A DNA stretch of 47,851 bases from JAMCRM01 sp041685075 (GCA_041685075.1 JAWLGN010000005.1:1-47851); one strand, 5' to 3'. Positions 23,579 to 33,055 are shown, numbered from the stretch's first letter. Notes: generated from the letters alone by a model not told the origin. A program made the numbers and translations.

Positions 23579-26500
23579 ACTGCATGCGAAGAAACAAATG
23601 GATGGCGACGGCGGCGGGCATTCTGTGCCTGGCGGCGGCCATCTTCATCCCGGCTGCGTACGCGCAGATCATATTCGGATCGCTGGTCGGCAACGTGACC
23701 GATGCCAGCGAGTCGGCGATCGCCGGGGCGACCGTGGCGATCACCAATACACAAACGGAACAGCAATGGACGCTTTCGACCAACGAGTCGGGAACCTGGA
23801 CGCTGCGATCCATCAACCCGGGCATCTACCGGGTGGAGGTTTCCAGTCCCGGGTTCAAGTCCTTCACCAGGACCGCAATCCAGGTGCATGCCGGCGCCAC
23901 GGTCCGCGCCGATGCGCGACTGGCCGTGGGGGACGTGGCGGAGAAGATCGAGGTGAGCGCGCGGGCTGTGGTCCTGCAGACCGATAGCGTGGAAGTGCGC
24001 GACGAGATCAACGCCGAAGAAATCGAAGTGATGCCGCTGGCTCTGAACCGCAACTACCAGGGTATGATCGCCACGCTGCCCGGCTGGCTGCCGGCCGAAT
24101 CGGGCGGGGCGGACACGAACAACCCGGCGGGATCGATGTCGGTGGCCGCCAGCGGGTCGACTGTGGAGCAGACCACGTATCGCACCGACGGTGCGGTTTC
24201 CAAGCAGGCCTGGTTCCAGGGGCGCCCCGACGAAGTGCCCAACGCAGACTCCATCGAAGCAGTAAACGTTTCCTCGGGAACCTTCGATGCCGAGCAGGGA
24301 TTCGTCGGCGCCGGCGCGGTGAACGTGCAACTCAAGAGCGGCACCAACGCCATGCACGGAACGCTGTACGGCTATCACAGCGACAACAGCCTGAAGGCGA
24401 GGCCCTATTTCCTGCCTCCTTCGGAGGAGCAGTCGAAGCTGATCTATAACCAGTTCGGCGGCACGTTGGGCGGACCGATCAAGCGGGACAAACTCTTCTA
24501 TTTCGTTTCCTACGACAGCACCTTCGACCGCGCCACCATGGGGATTAAGACATCGGTGCCGTCGGTGCTGATGCGGCAAGGGAACTTCAGCGAGTCCTCG
24601 GCCGCGATTTTCGACCCGCTGACCGGGCAGCCGGGCGGCGCCGGACGCATCGCCTTCCCGGGCAACGTCATCCCGGCCGACCGCCTCAGCCCGATTATGG
24701 CGAAAGTGGTAGAGAAGATTCCCATGCCGAACCTGGGAGATCCGGATTCGTCGCAGAACAATTACTGGGCGGCCGGGCCCTGGAGCTATGATCGGCATAA
24801 GATCGACACCAAGGTGACCTGGAACGCCACGGACCGCCTGAATATCAATGGGCGGGTGAGCTACCTGGACTACAGCAACGCCATCCCGGCGCGCTTCGGA
24901 GAGTTGGGAGGCAACCCCATCGACACCCGGGGAGCGGCCGGCACGGCGCACGGCTGGGTGGCCAGCCAGACCTACTCGGCCGTCTATACCGTGAGCCCGA
25001 CCTTCCTGCTGGACGGCTACTATGCCAACTCGTCCAAGGACATGCTTTACGAGCCGAGGGGCCTGGATGAGAATCTCGGGCTGGACTACCTGGGCATCCC
25101 GGGGACCAACGGCGCCTCGCGCTTCGACGGAGGCTGGCCGAGATTGCAAGCCACCGGATACGGCAACTTCGGCTCGGCCGTGCAACCGATCCGGGATACC
25201 AGCGGCTCGCACCAGTTTGCCCTGAACGCATCGATGATCCGGGGCAGCCACGACATTCGTTTCGGCTTCGACTCGGTGTTTACGCTGCTGGACCGGGGCG
25301 AGCCGATGGGAGACCCGGGCCACTTCTACTTCACCGCCAACGTGACCGGCAGGCCGGGCGTGACCACCAACTACTTCAATACCTTTGCGACTTTCATGCT
25401 GGGGCTGCCGCAATCGGTGTCCAAAACCGCGGTCTGGGACACCGGGAACGCCCGCAGCGGGAACTACAGCTTCTACATCCGCGACCGCTGGGCGGTGACC
25501 AGGAAACTGACCATCACGCCCGGCCTGCGCTGGGATTACTTCAGCACGCCGACGCGCAAGGGCGGCAGGGGCTTTCCGCAATACGACCCGGAGACCAACC
25601 AGACGATCTTCTGCGGCTGGGGCGACGTGTCGCCGGATAGCTGCGGGTACGCGATGAGCAAGCGGCTGTTCGGCCCGCGGTTCGGCTTTGCCTACCGGCC
25701 CACCGGCGACCTGGTGATTCGGGGCGGCTACGGCATCAGTTTCAACCCCATGAACCTGGCCCGCAATGCGGTGCAGTGGTTCCCGACGACGACCAGTTGG
25801 AGCCAAGCCGGCAACACGGGCTACGACTACGTATTCCCCATCGCCCAGGGGCTGCCGAGTCTGGAACCGCCGGACCTGTTGAAGGGCACCGTCACTACGC
25901 TGCCGGGGGTGCATGTCGAATCGTTCGATCCGAAATTCCGGCGTCCCTACATCCAGTCCTGGAACCTGATGGTGCAGAAGGCGGTGGGCGGCGGCTGGGT
26001 GGCGGAGGCGGGCTATGTCGCCTCGCGGACCCGCCATATGTCGGCGCGCTGGGACTTCAACTACTCCACCATCGGCGGCGGCAACCAGAGCCGCGTGCTG
26101 TACCCGAGGTGGGGGTTGGGGACGGCGCTGCAGATCACCACGGACGTGGGCGGCAATTCGCAACACGACTCCTTCCAGGCTTCGCTGAACAAGCGCTTCT
26201 CGCAGGGGTACATGGCGCGGTTCTCCTACACGCACGCGCGGTACTTCTTCGATGCCTTCCCCGCATATCCCAACCCGGAATACCGCGGGCAGGGAAAGCA
26301 CGTCCCCAATGCGGACGACCGGCCGCACGTATTCAGCACCGTTTTCACGGCCGAGCTTCCCTTCGGAAAGCGCAAGCGGTTCCTGCAGGAGGGCGTCGGC
26401 TCGAAGGTGTTGGGCGGCTGGCAGGTGGCGGGCGTGTACTCGTTCGCCAGCGGCCCCCGTTTCACCGTGACGGCCAACGCCGCCAGCCTGAACGCGCCGG

Positions 26501-26904
26501 GGCACCAGCAGCGCGCCGACCTGGTGAAGCCCGAGGTGAAGATCACGGGCAGTCCGGATAGCTGGTTCGACGCGACGGCGTTCAGGCCGGTGAACGAGGC
26601 GCGTTTCGGCACCTCCGGCATGTTCCAGTTGCGCGCGCCGTTTCTGTCGAACCTGGACCTGAGCGTGATCCGGAACTTCGATCTGACGGAGCGCTTCAAG
26701 CTGCAGTTCCGCGCGGAGGCCATGAATGCGACCAATACGCCGCACTTCGGGACCCCCAACAACAACGTAAACAACGCCCAGTGGAACGTCGACGGCACCC
26801 TGAGAAGCCTGGGGGACTTCACGACCATCACCAGCCTCAGGAAGACCGGACGGGGCGCCCTGGACGAGCGCACCTTCAAGTTCGGGCTGCGGTTGTCGTT
26901 CTAG
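23575..26904 (+). CDS. Oar-type TonB-dependent receptor with CarboxypepD-like domain
   Basis: An 1109-residue outer-membrane receptor. A Sec signal (residues 1-26, ending AAYAQ) is followed by a carboxypeptidase-regulatory-like beta-sandwich (about 30-115: GSLVGNVTDASESAIAGATV, GTWTLRSINPGIYRVEV), a plug-like region containing NVQLKSGTNAMHGTLYGY, and a long beta-barrel ending in LRLSF with the terminal Phe typical of BAM substrates. Such receptors are the main large transporters in Acidobacteria and lack a SusD partner, as here. The ATG at 23575 begins the signal and overlaps the GH95 stop; the longer in-frame extension lies wholly within GH95. It is expected to import fucosylated or sulfated oligosaccharides. 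Confidence 0.92.
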   Translation: MNCMRRNKWMATAAGILCLAAAIFIPAAYAQIIFGSLVGNVTDASESAIAGATVAITNTQTEQQWTLSTNESGTWTLRSINPGIYRVEVSSPGFKSFTRTAIQVHAGATVRADARLAVGDVAEKIEVSARAVVLQTDSVEVRDEINAEEIEVMPLALNRNYQGMIATLPGWLPAESGGADTNNPAGSMSVAASGSTVEQTTYRTDGAVSKQAWFQGRPDEVPNADSIEAVNVSSGTFDAEQGFVGAGAVNVQLKSGTNAMHGTLYGYHSDNSLKARPYFLPPSEEQSKLIYNQFGGTLGGPIKRDKLFYFVSYDSTFDRATMGIKTSVPSVLMRQGNFSESSAAIFDPLTGQPGGAGRIAFPGNVIPADRLSPIMAKVVEKIPMPNLGDPDSSQNNYWAAGPWSYDRHKIDTKVTWNATDRLNINGRVSYLDYSNAIPARFGELGGNPIDTRGAAGTAHGWVASQTYSAVYTVSPTFLLDGYYANSSKDMLYEPRGLDENLGLDYLGIPGTNGASRFDGGWPRLQATGYGNFGSAVQPIRDTSGSHQFALNASMIRGSHDIRFGFDSVFTLLDRGEPMGDPGHFYFTANVTGRPGVTTNYFNTFATFMLGLPQSVSKTAVWDTGNARSGNYSFYIRDRWAVTRKLTITPGLRWDYFSTPTRKGGRGFPQYDPETNQTIFCGWGDVSPDSCGYAMSKRLFGPRFGFAYRPTGDLVIRGGYGISFNPMNLARNAVQWFPTTTSWSQAGNTGYDYVFPIAQGLPSLEPPDLLKGTVTTLPGVHVESFDPKFRRPYIQSWNLMVQKAVGGGWVAEAGYVASRTRHMSARWDFNYSTIGGGNQSRVLYPRWGLGTALQITTDVGGNSQHDSFQASLNKRFSQGYMARFSYTHARYFFDAFPAYPNPEYRGQGKHVPNADDRPHVFSTVFTAELPFGKRKRFLQEGVGSKVLGGWQVAGVYSFASGPRFTVTANAASLNAPGHQQRADLVKPEVKITGSPDSWFDATAFRPVNEARFGTSGMFQLRAPFLSNLDLSVIRNFDLTERFKLQFRAEAMNATNTPHFGTPNNNVNNAQWNVDGTLRSLGDFTTITSLRKTGRGALDERTFKFGLRLSF

Positions 26905-26920
26905 CTGGAAACGGTGGGTG

Positions 26921-26980
26921 GGGCGGGCTGAAGCCCGGCCGGCGGGGCTAAAGCTGCGCGCGGGCTGAAGCCCGCCCTAC
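26921..26980. repeat. GGGCTGAAGCCC palindromic repeat cluster
   Basis: Two clear copies of a short palindrome (26921-26938 and 26960-26980, core CGGGCTGAAGCCCG) flank a degenerate one near 26942-26957. Each could form a small hairpin. They fill the gap between the receptor and the next gene. Repeats of this form are dispersed in Solibacter-like genomes. They may stabilise the end of the receptor mRNA or end transcription. Confidence 0.7.
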
Positions 26981-26995
26981 CGAAGGAGGGAAGAC

Positions 26996-28294
26996 TTGAA
27001 CCTGACACGAAGAAACCTGATGCGGATGTCGGCGGCGCCCCTGATTGTGCCCTCGAGGGTATTCGGAAAGGCGGCCCCTTCCAACCGCATCCAGATGGGG
27101 TTCATCGGGACGGGAAACAACGGCTACGGGTCGCTACGGCAGTTCATGACCAAGGACCGCGTGAAGGTGGTGGCGGTCTGCGATGTCAACCGCGAGAGTG
27201 CCGGGTACTGGCAGGGCACCGTGCGCGGCTGGGAGCCGGCGCGGCAGTTGGTGAACAAGTATTACGCCGATAATGTCTGCGCCGTGGCCACCGACTACCG
27301 CGAGATCCTGGACCGGCGCGACATCGATGCGGTCTACATCGCGACTCCCGACCATTGGCATTGCATTCAGGTCCTGGACGCCTGCAAGGCGGGCAAACAC
27401 ATTTTCTGCCAGAAGCCGCTGTCCCTGCGGGTAGTGGAGGGACGGCTGATGTCGGATGCGGTGAAGAAGGCCGGCATCACCTTTCAGACCGGCTCGCAAC
27501 AGCGCTCCGCGCCCAATTTTCACCGCGCCTGCGAGCTGGTGCGCAACGGCGCGATCGGGAAGCTGGTCACGGTACGGGTGGGGCTGCCCGGGGGCGCGAA
27601 CGACGTCGGGAAGGTGGCCCACCTGACGGATCCGGCTCCGGTGCCGCCGGGGTTCGATTACGACCGGTGGCTGGGGCCGGCGCCCGAAGCGCCGTACTGT
27701 CCGGCGCGGGTGGGAGTGAACTTCCGCTGGAACCGGGACTATTCGGGCGGGCAGATCACCGACTGGGGCGCGCACCACATCGACATCGCACAGTGGGGTA
27801 TCGGGGCGGAGTTGTCCGGGCCGGTGGCGGTGCGGAACGCGCGCGGCCGGTTCGCGGAACACCCCATCTACAACACCGCGGTGGAGTTCTCCTTCGAGTG
27901 CGAATACGCCAACGGCGTGCGCATGCTGGTGTCGAGCAAGGAGCGCGGGGGTGTGCGCTTCGAGGGAACCGACGGATGGATCTGGTGCGACCGCGGCCAG
28001 TACGAATGCAGTTCGCCGGAGGTGTGGGCGAGCCGCATACCGGCCCGGGGCGTGCGGCTGTACCAGAGCTTCGAGCATGTGACCAATTTCATCAACTGCG
28101 TGTTCACCAAGTCCCCCACGGTTGCGCCGGTGGAGGTGGCGCACCGGTCGGTGACGGTGGCGCACCTGGCGAATATCGCGCTGCTCACCGGGCGGGATCT
28201 GCGGTGGGACCCCCAAACCGAAAGAATTCTGGGCGACGAGGGCGCTGCCGATATGTTGAAGCCGCGATGGCGCTCGCCGTACAGGCCGAGGTAA
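26996..28294 (+). CDS. Gfo/Idh/MocA oxidoreductase, Tat signal
   Basis: A 432-residue NAD(P)-dependent oxidoreductase. The Tat signal is LTRRNLMRMSAAPL. The nucleotide-binding motif GFIGTGNNGYG lies near residue 35, IATPDHWH is conserved in the family, CQKPLSLRVVEGR replaces the usual EKP by QKP near residue 138, and ITDWGAHHIDIAQWG supplies the C-terminal domain histidine. It starts with TTG; GGAGGG at the right spacing upstream supports this. It leads a set of three oxidoreductases (with an aldo-keto reductase and a zinc dehydrogenase) read in the same direction with gaps under 20 bases. It probably oxidises a sugar released by the hydrolases; the exact substrate is unknown. Confidence 0.87.
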   Translation: MNLTRRNLMRMSAAPLIVPSRVFGKAAPSNRIQMGFIGTGNNGYGSLRQFMTKDRVKVVAVCDVNRESAGYWQGTVRGWEPARQLVNKYYADNVCAVATDYREILDRRDIDAVYIATPDHWHCIQVLDACKAGKHIFCQKPLSLRVVEGRLMSDAVKKAGITFQTGSQQRSAPNFHRACELVRNGAIGKLVTVRVGLPGGANDVGKVAHLTDPAPVPPGFDYDRWLGPAPEAPYCPARVGVNFRWNRDYSGGQITDWGAHHIDIAQWGIGAELSGPVAVRNARGRFAEHPIYNTAVEFSFECEYANGVRMLVSSKERGGVRFEGTDGWIWCDRGQYECSSPEVWASRIPARGVRLYQSFEHVTNFINCVFTKSPTVAPVEVAHRSVTVAHLANIALLTGRDLRWDPQTERILGDEGAADMLKPRWRSPYRPR

Positions 28295-28311
28295 GCACGA
28301 ACGAGAAGATC

Positions 28312-29355
28312 ATGATTACGGTTCCCGAGTCCACCAGTTTCCGGGAGGGCGGCGTAGATCCGGCGTCGGTTCCCTACCGCACGCTGCATACGGGCGCGCG
28401 TTTGCCGGCGATCGGCCTGGGCACGTTCGGCTCCGACCACGCGCGCGCCCGAGAGGTTGCGGAGGCGGTCCGGGGGGCCTACGAGGTGGGCTACCGGCAT
28501 TTCGACTGCGCGGCGATCTACGGAAACGAGCCCGAGATCGGCGAGGTATTCGAGGGCCTGCTGCGGGCGGGGGCGCGGCGGGAGGAGATGTGGGTCACCT
28601 CGAAACTTTGGAACGACAAGCACGCCCCGGAGGACGTGATCCCGGCGTGCAGGCAGTCCATTTCCGATTTGAGAGTCGGATACCTGGACTGCTACTGCGT
28701 ACACTGGCCCTTCCCGAACGCACACCCGCCCGGATGCGACGTCGAGTCGCGCAGCAACCATGCCAGGCCGTACGCACACGAGAGCTTCATGCGGACGTGG
28801 CGGAAGATGGAGGAGTTGGTGGACATGGGACTGGTACGGCACATCGGGACCTCCAACATGACCATCCCGAAGCTGCGGCGGCTGCTGGCGGACGCGCGGA
28901 TCAAACCCGCGGTGAACCAGATGGAATTGCACCCGCACTTCCAGCAGAGGGAGCTGTTCGAGTTCCTCCGCGCGAACGGCGTCCAGCCGGTGGCCTACTG
29001 TCCACTGGGCTCGCCCCAGCGGCCCGAGCGCGACCGGACGCCGGAGGACACCGTCGACATGGACGATCCGGTGATTACCGCCATCACGGAACGCCACCGC
29101 GTGCATCCCGCCGCGGTGTGCTTGAAGTGGGCCGTCCAGCGCGGGCAGACCCCCATTCCGATGTCCACCAAGCGCTCGCATTACGCCGCCAATCTCAAAG
29201 CGGTCGTGGAAGACCCCCTGACGGACGCGGAGATGGATGCCATCGCCACCATCGACAAGAACTGCCGGCTCATCAAGGGGCAGGTATTCTTGTGGAAGCC
29301 GGGACAGAGCTGGGAGGACCTGTGGGATGTGGATGGTGAGATTACGCCGGCCTAA
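28312..29355 (+). CDS. Aldo/keto reductase
   Basis: A 347-residue NADPH-type aldo/keto reductase with the full catalytic tetrad: D65 and Y70 in HFDCAAIYGNE, K98 in VTSKLWNDKH, H131 in YCVHWPFPN. The later motifs LVRHIGTSNM, AVNQMELHPHFQQ and CLKWAVQRG are typical. No signal peptide is present, so the protein is cytoplasmic. The ATG at 28312 lies after the stop of the preceding gene and has GAGAAG upstream; an in-frame ATG at 28267 would overlap that gene. Length is slightly above the family mean because of a 25-residue N-terminal extension. It may interconvert a free sugar and its alditol or lactone in the pathway fed by the hydrolases. Confidence 0.9.
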   Translation: MITVPESTSFREGGVDPASVPYRTLHTGARLPAIGLGTFGSDHARAREVAEAVRGAYEVGYRHFDCAAIYGNEPEIGEVFEGLLRAGARREEMWVTSKLWNDKHAPEDVIPACRQSISDLRVGYLDCYCVHWPFPNAHPPGCDVESRSNHARPYAHESFMRTWRKMEELVDMGLVRHIGTSNMTIPKLRRLLADARIKPAVNQMELHPHFQQRELFEFLRANGVQPVAYCPLGSPQRPERDRTPEDTVDMDDPVITAITERHRVHPAAVCLKWAVQRGQTPIPMSTKRSHYAANLKAVVEDPLTDAEMDAIATIDKNCRLIKGQVFLWKPGQSWEDLWDVDGEITPA

Positions 29356-29373
29356 CCGGCTGGAGGAAGCGCG

Positions 29374-30438
29374 ATGAACGGAACGATGCAGGGCGCGTAC
29401 CTGCCGGGCGACAGCACCGCGGTGTTGCGGGAGGTCCCCGTTCCGGAGCCGGGCCACGGCGAAGTGTTGCTGCGCATGAAGGCGTCGACGATCTGCGGCT
29501 CCGATATCCGGTGCATCTACCACGAGCACCTGGGCAAGGGGCCGGAGGGCTACCAGGGAGTAATTGCGGGGCACGAGCCCGCGGGACAGATCGTCCGGAC
29601 CGGGCCGGGCTGCCGGCGGTTCCGCGAGGGCGACCGCGCGATCGTATACCATATCTCCGGGTGCGGGGTGTGCAACGACTGCCGCCGGGGATACATGATC
29701 TCGTGCACCAGGGAGCAGTACCGGCGGGCTTACGGATGGCAGCGCGACGGCGGGATGGCCGAGTATCTGCTGGCCGAAGAAAAGGACCTGATCGCCCTGC
29801 CGGAGCCCCTGTCCTACGCCGACGGCGCGCAGGTGGCCTGCGGATTCGGTACGGTGTACGAAGGGCTGACGAAGATCGGAATTTCGGGCGAAGACGCGGT
29901 GCTGGTGACGGGACTGGGGCCGGTGGGCCTGGCGGCGGGAGCGCTGTGCCGGAAGCTGGGCGCGGAGAAGATTATCGGGATCGATGTGAAGGCGGAGCGG
30001 CTGCGGCTGGCCGAGTCGCTGGGATTGTTCGACTGCGTGCTGGCGGCCGGGGCGGAGAACGTGGAGCAGGTGCGCGAGTTGACCGGCGGCCGCGGGGTGG
30101 AGCGGGCGGTGGAGTGTTCCGCCAACGCGAGTGCGCGCGCCGTGGCTATCCGGGCGACCCGAAAATGGGGCAAAATCGTAATGCTGGGCGAAGGCGGGGG
30201 CGTGGAGTTTCAGCCGTCGCCCGATATCATTCACGACCAGAAGTCGATCCATGGCTCCTGGGTCACCTCCACGTGGCTGATGGAGGAGCTGGTGGAACGG
30301 CTGGTACGCTGGAACCTGCATCCCGCGGACCTGATTACCCACCGTTTCGCCCTGGCCGACGTGGGCGACGCGTACGCGCTGATGAGCAGCGGCCGCTGCG
30401 GCAAGGTGGCGGTATGTTTCGACGAGGAGTTGAAGTGA
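29374..30438 (+). CDS. Zinc-dependent medium-chain dehydrogenase
   Basis: A 354-residue alcohol/polyol dehydrogenase of the MDR superfamily. Catalytic zinc ligands are C41 (TICGSD) and the H67-E68 pair of GHEPAG. The structural zinc site is complete, with C97, C100, C103 and C111 in GCGVCNDCRRGYMISC. The Rossmann motif VTGLGPVGLAAG (about 183-194) binds NAD(P). It resembles threonine- or L-fucose/sorbitol-type dehydrogenases. GGAGGAAG precedes the ATG. Gaps to neighbours are under 20 bases, consistent with one operon ending in the LacI gene. Oxidation of a sugar or sugar alcohol such as L-fucose would suit the GH95 context, but this is inference. Confidence 0.9.
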   Translation: MNGTMQGAYLPGDSTAVLREVPVPEPGHGEVLLRMKASTICGSDIRCIYHEHLGKGPEGYQGVIAGHEPAGQIVRTGPGCRRFREGDRAIVYHISGCGVCNDCRRGYMISCTREQYRRAYGWQRDGGMAEYLLAEEKDLIALPEPLSYADGAQVACGFGTVYEGLTKIGISGEDAVLVTGLGPVGLAAGALCRKLGAEKIIGIDVKAERLRLAESLGLFDCVLAAGAENVEQVRELTGGRGVERAVECSANASARAVAIRATRKWGKIVMLGEGGGVEFQPSPDIIHDQKSIHGSWVTSTWLMEELVERLVRWNLHPADLITHRFALADVGDAYALMSSGRCGKVAVCFDEELK

Positions 30439-30451
30439 GGTCGCGGAACTG

Positions 30452-31480
30452 ATGCCCGTTCGAATGAAGGATATCGCCGAGGATATCGGGGTTTCGATCA
30501 TCACGGTTTCCAAGGCATTGCGGAACCACCCCGATATCAGCGCCGAGACGCGCGCGCGCGTCCTGAAGCGCATCAAGGAGCTGAACTATCAGCCGAATTT
30601 CGCTGCGCGGGCGCTGGCGACCGGGCGCACGTTCAGCGCCGGGTTGATCGTGCCGGACCTGGTACACCCGTTTTTCGCGGAGCTGGCCAAGGGGTTGTCG
30701 CAGGTGTTGAACGAGGCGGGCTACGGACTGCTCATTTCGTCCTCGCAGGAGCAGACGGCGCTGGAAGAGCAGCAGATCGATCAGATGCTGGCGCGAGGAG
30801 TGGACGCGCTGTTGCTGGCGTCGGTGCAGGCGACCCCCGCCGCGGTCGCGGAAATTTCGAAGCGGAAAGTGGTCTGCGTGCTGATCGACCGGTGCTTCCC
30901 GGGCTGGACGGGTAACTTCGTGGGGATGGACGACCGGCGGGTCGGGCTGATGGCGACCGAACACCTGATCTCGGCGGGATGCCGCGCGATCGCGCACATT
31001 CGCGGCGGCGAGGTGAGTACGGCGCTGGGACGCCTCGAGGGTTATCGGGATGCGCTGTGCGCACACGGGTTGCAGCCGGAGCCGGAGTACGTAGTGTCGG
31101 CCGGAACCGCCGATGAACAGGGGGACGTGAGCGGCTACCGCGCCATGCAGCGACTGCTGCGGCTCGAGCGGCGGCCGGACGGCGTGTTCTGTTTCAATGA
31201 CCCGGCCGCCATGGGAGCCATGCAGGCGATTCTCGACGCCGGGCTGCGCATTCCAGAGGACGTCGCCCTTATTGGCTGCGGCAACGTGTTGTACTCGGGG
31301 TTTCTGCGGGTGCCGCTTTCCTCGATCGACCAGCAATCGGCGGAGATGGGCCGGCGCATCGGCAGGCTGACACTGGGGCAGTTGGGCAAGGGCCGGCGGC
31401 GGAAGCCGGGGAAGGTGCTGATCGAGCCGCGACTGGTGGTCCGCGACTCGACGCGCCGCCGGAGTGCGGCGGCATCATGA
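30452..31480 (+). CDS. LacI-family transcriptional regulator
   Basis: A 342-residue LacI/GalR repressor. The N-terminal helix-turn-helix and hinge read MKDIAEDIGVSIITVSKAL followed by NYQPNFAARALATGRT. The periplasmic-binding-protein-like effector domain begins SAGLIVPDLVHPFFAELAKG, with CVLIDRCFPG, GRLEGYRDAL and the C-terminal DVALIGCGN block. It lies at the end of the oxidoreductase operon and overlaps the next reading frame (ATGA at its stop). Palindromes TTAGCGCTAA and CAGTCAACGCTAACTG before the GH95 and sigma/sulfatase genes are plausible operators. The effector is probably a sugar released from the glycan. Confidence 0.92.
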   Translation: MPVRMKDIAEDIGVSIITVSKALRNHPDISAETRARVLKRIKELNYQPNFAARALATGRTFSAGLIVPDLVHPFFAELAKGLSQVLNEAGYGLLISSSQEQTALEEQQIDQMLARGVDALLLASVQATPAAVAEISKRKVVCVLIDRCFPGWTGNFVGMDDRRVGLMATEHLISAGCRAIAHIRGGEVSTALGRLEGYRDALCAHGLQPEPEYVVSAGTADEQGDVSGYRAMQRLLRLERRPDGVFCFNDPAAMGAMQAILDAGLRIPEDVALIGCGNVLYSGFLRVPLSSIDQQSAEMGRRIGRLTLGQLGKGRRRKPGKVLIEPRLVVRDSTRRRSAAAS

Positions 31481-31545
31481 AGCAACTGAAGGCAGGGATG
31501 GCGGCTCTAACGGGAGGCGTACGACAGCCCTGGGCCGGTAGGGGC

Positions 31546-33021
31546 ATGAGGAACAGCCGGCGGGCATTCCTGGCAACCATGTGCGGCGCCGGGGCGGCGG
31601 CGCTGGCCGGCGCGGCACGGCCGAAGCGGCCCAACATCGTGTTCATCCTGGCCGATGACATGGGCTACGGGGACGCGGCGTGCTTCAACCCGGAGTCGAG
31701 GATTCCAACGCCCAGTATCGACCGGCTGGCGGCAGGGGGAATGCGGTTTACCGACGCGCACTCGCCGGCGGCCTGGTGCGTTCCCAGCCGCTGGGGGCTG
31801 CTCACCGGGCGGTATCCTTTGCGGAACGCGCGGCGGGTGGAGGCCGAACGGCTGATCGAGCCCGGCTGCACCACCATCGCCAGCTACCTCAAGCAGAACG
31901 GCTATGCCACCGCGATGGTAGGGAAGTGGCACCTGGGGTTCGACGGCGGCACAAAGTACGATTTCAGCAGGCCGCTCGCCGGGGGGCCGCTCGACTGCGG
32001 GTTCGACAGCTTTTTCGGGCTGCCGGCGTCCCTCGACATCCCGCCGTATTTCTACATACGCGGCCGGCGAGCGGTGGCCGCGCCTACCGGGCGGGTGGCG
32101 GCCAATCACACGGAAGGCTGGAGCCGGATCCAGGGGGCCATGTGGAGGGAAGGCGGCATTGCACCGGGGTTCCGGCATGCCGAGGTGTTGCCGCGGCTGG
32201 AAGAGGAAGCGGTTGGCGTGATCGACCGGCATGCCGCATCCGGCACGGGGAAGCCGCTGTTCCTGTATGCCGCGCTCACCGCGCCCCATACCCCGTGGCT
32301 GCCGCTTCCCGAGTACCGGAATCAGAGCCGGGCAGGCCTGTACGGCGATTTTGTGGTGCAGGTGGACCGTGCGGTGGGGCGGATTATGGCTGCCCTCGAG
32401 AGGAACGGCATGACCGAAGACACCCTGGTGATCTTCACCAGCGACAACGGCCCGGTCTGGTACGACAGCGATGTGCAGCGCTTGGGGCACCGTTCCACCG
32501 GACCGCTGCGAGGCATGAAGGGCGACTCCTGGGAAGGGGGTCATCGCGTGCCCTTTATCTCGCGGTGGCCCGGCATGATCCGGAGCGGCTCGGTGAGCCG
32601 GCAGACCATCTGCTTCACCGACGTGATGGCGACGCTGGCCGAGATGCTGCGCGAGCCGCTGCCGGCGGGTGCCGGAGAGGACAGCGTCAGTTTCCTCCCG
32701 GCGCTGGTAGGCCGCGACGGGGGCCGGCCGATTCGCGACCACCTGGTGTTGAAGGAGGGCGCCGCGGTCATTCGCCAGGGGGATTGGAAGCTGATCACGC
32801 ACCTGGGCTCCGGCGGCTTCTCACGGCCAGCGAGGATTGAGCCGGTCGCGGGAGGGCCGCGCGGGCAGCTATACAACCTGGCCGACGATATCGGCGAAAC
32901 CAGGAACCTGTGGCTGAAGTACCCGGAGATCGTGGCCCGGATGACCGAGCTGCTGCGGCCCTATCGGGAAGCGCGGGAGGCGGTTCTAAGATCGGCGAAA
33001 ACGCCGCCCGCGCAACCATAG
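31546..33021 (+). CDS. Sulfatase (family S1), Tat signal
   Basis: A 491-residue formylglycine sulfatase. CVPSR (78-82) in AAWCVPSRWGLLTGRYP is the activation motif. ILADDMGYGD, VGKWHLGF, TAPHTPW and FTSDNGPVW supply the other active-site elements, so this copy looks fully equipped. The Tat motif SRRAFLATMCGAG lies at 4-16. The ATG at 31546 gives a normal n-region with an AGGGG just upstream. An earlier in-frame ATG at 31477, overlapping the LacI stop, would add 23 residues and allow translational coupling; it cannot be excluded. It resembles arylsulfatase A or GalNAc-6-sulfatase types more than the neighbouring sulfatases do. Confidence 0.9.
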   Translation: MRNSRRAFLATMCGAGAAALAGAARPKRPNIVFILADDMGYGDAACFNPESRIPTPSIDRLAAGGMRFTDAHSPAAWCVPSRWGLLTGRYPLRNARRVEAERLIEPGCTTIASYLKQNGYATAMVGKWHLGFDGGTKYDFSRPLAGGPLDCGFDSFFGLPASLDIPPYFYIRGRRAVAAPTGRVAANHTEGWSRIQGAMWREGGIAPGFRHAEVLPRLEEEAVGVIDRHAASGTGKPLFLYAALTAPHTPWLPLPEYRNQSRAGLYGDFVVQVDRAVGRIMAALERNGMTEDTLVIFTSDNGPVWYDSDVQRLGHRSTGPLRGMKGDSWEGGHRVPFISRWPGMIRSGSVSRQTICFTDVMATLAEMLREPLPAGAGEDSVSFLPALVGRDGGRPIRDHLVLKEGAAVIRQGDWKLITHLGSGGFSRPARIEPVAGGPRGQLYNLADDIGETRNLWLKYPEIVARMTELLRPYREAREAVLRSAKTPPAQP

Positions 33022-33055
33022 CCGGGCTCCTTCGCTCCTGTGAGACGATACACAC

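Noticed and set aside
23551..26745. Very long open frame (over 1000 codons) antisense to the first receptor gene
   Set aside because: It mirrors the receptor's codon structure, and its translation is R/H/A/V-rich with no recognisable domain. Such shadows are expected in G+C-rich genes; similar ones lie antisense to the second receptor (38868-41879), the VCBS genes and 27868-30576.
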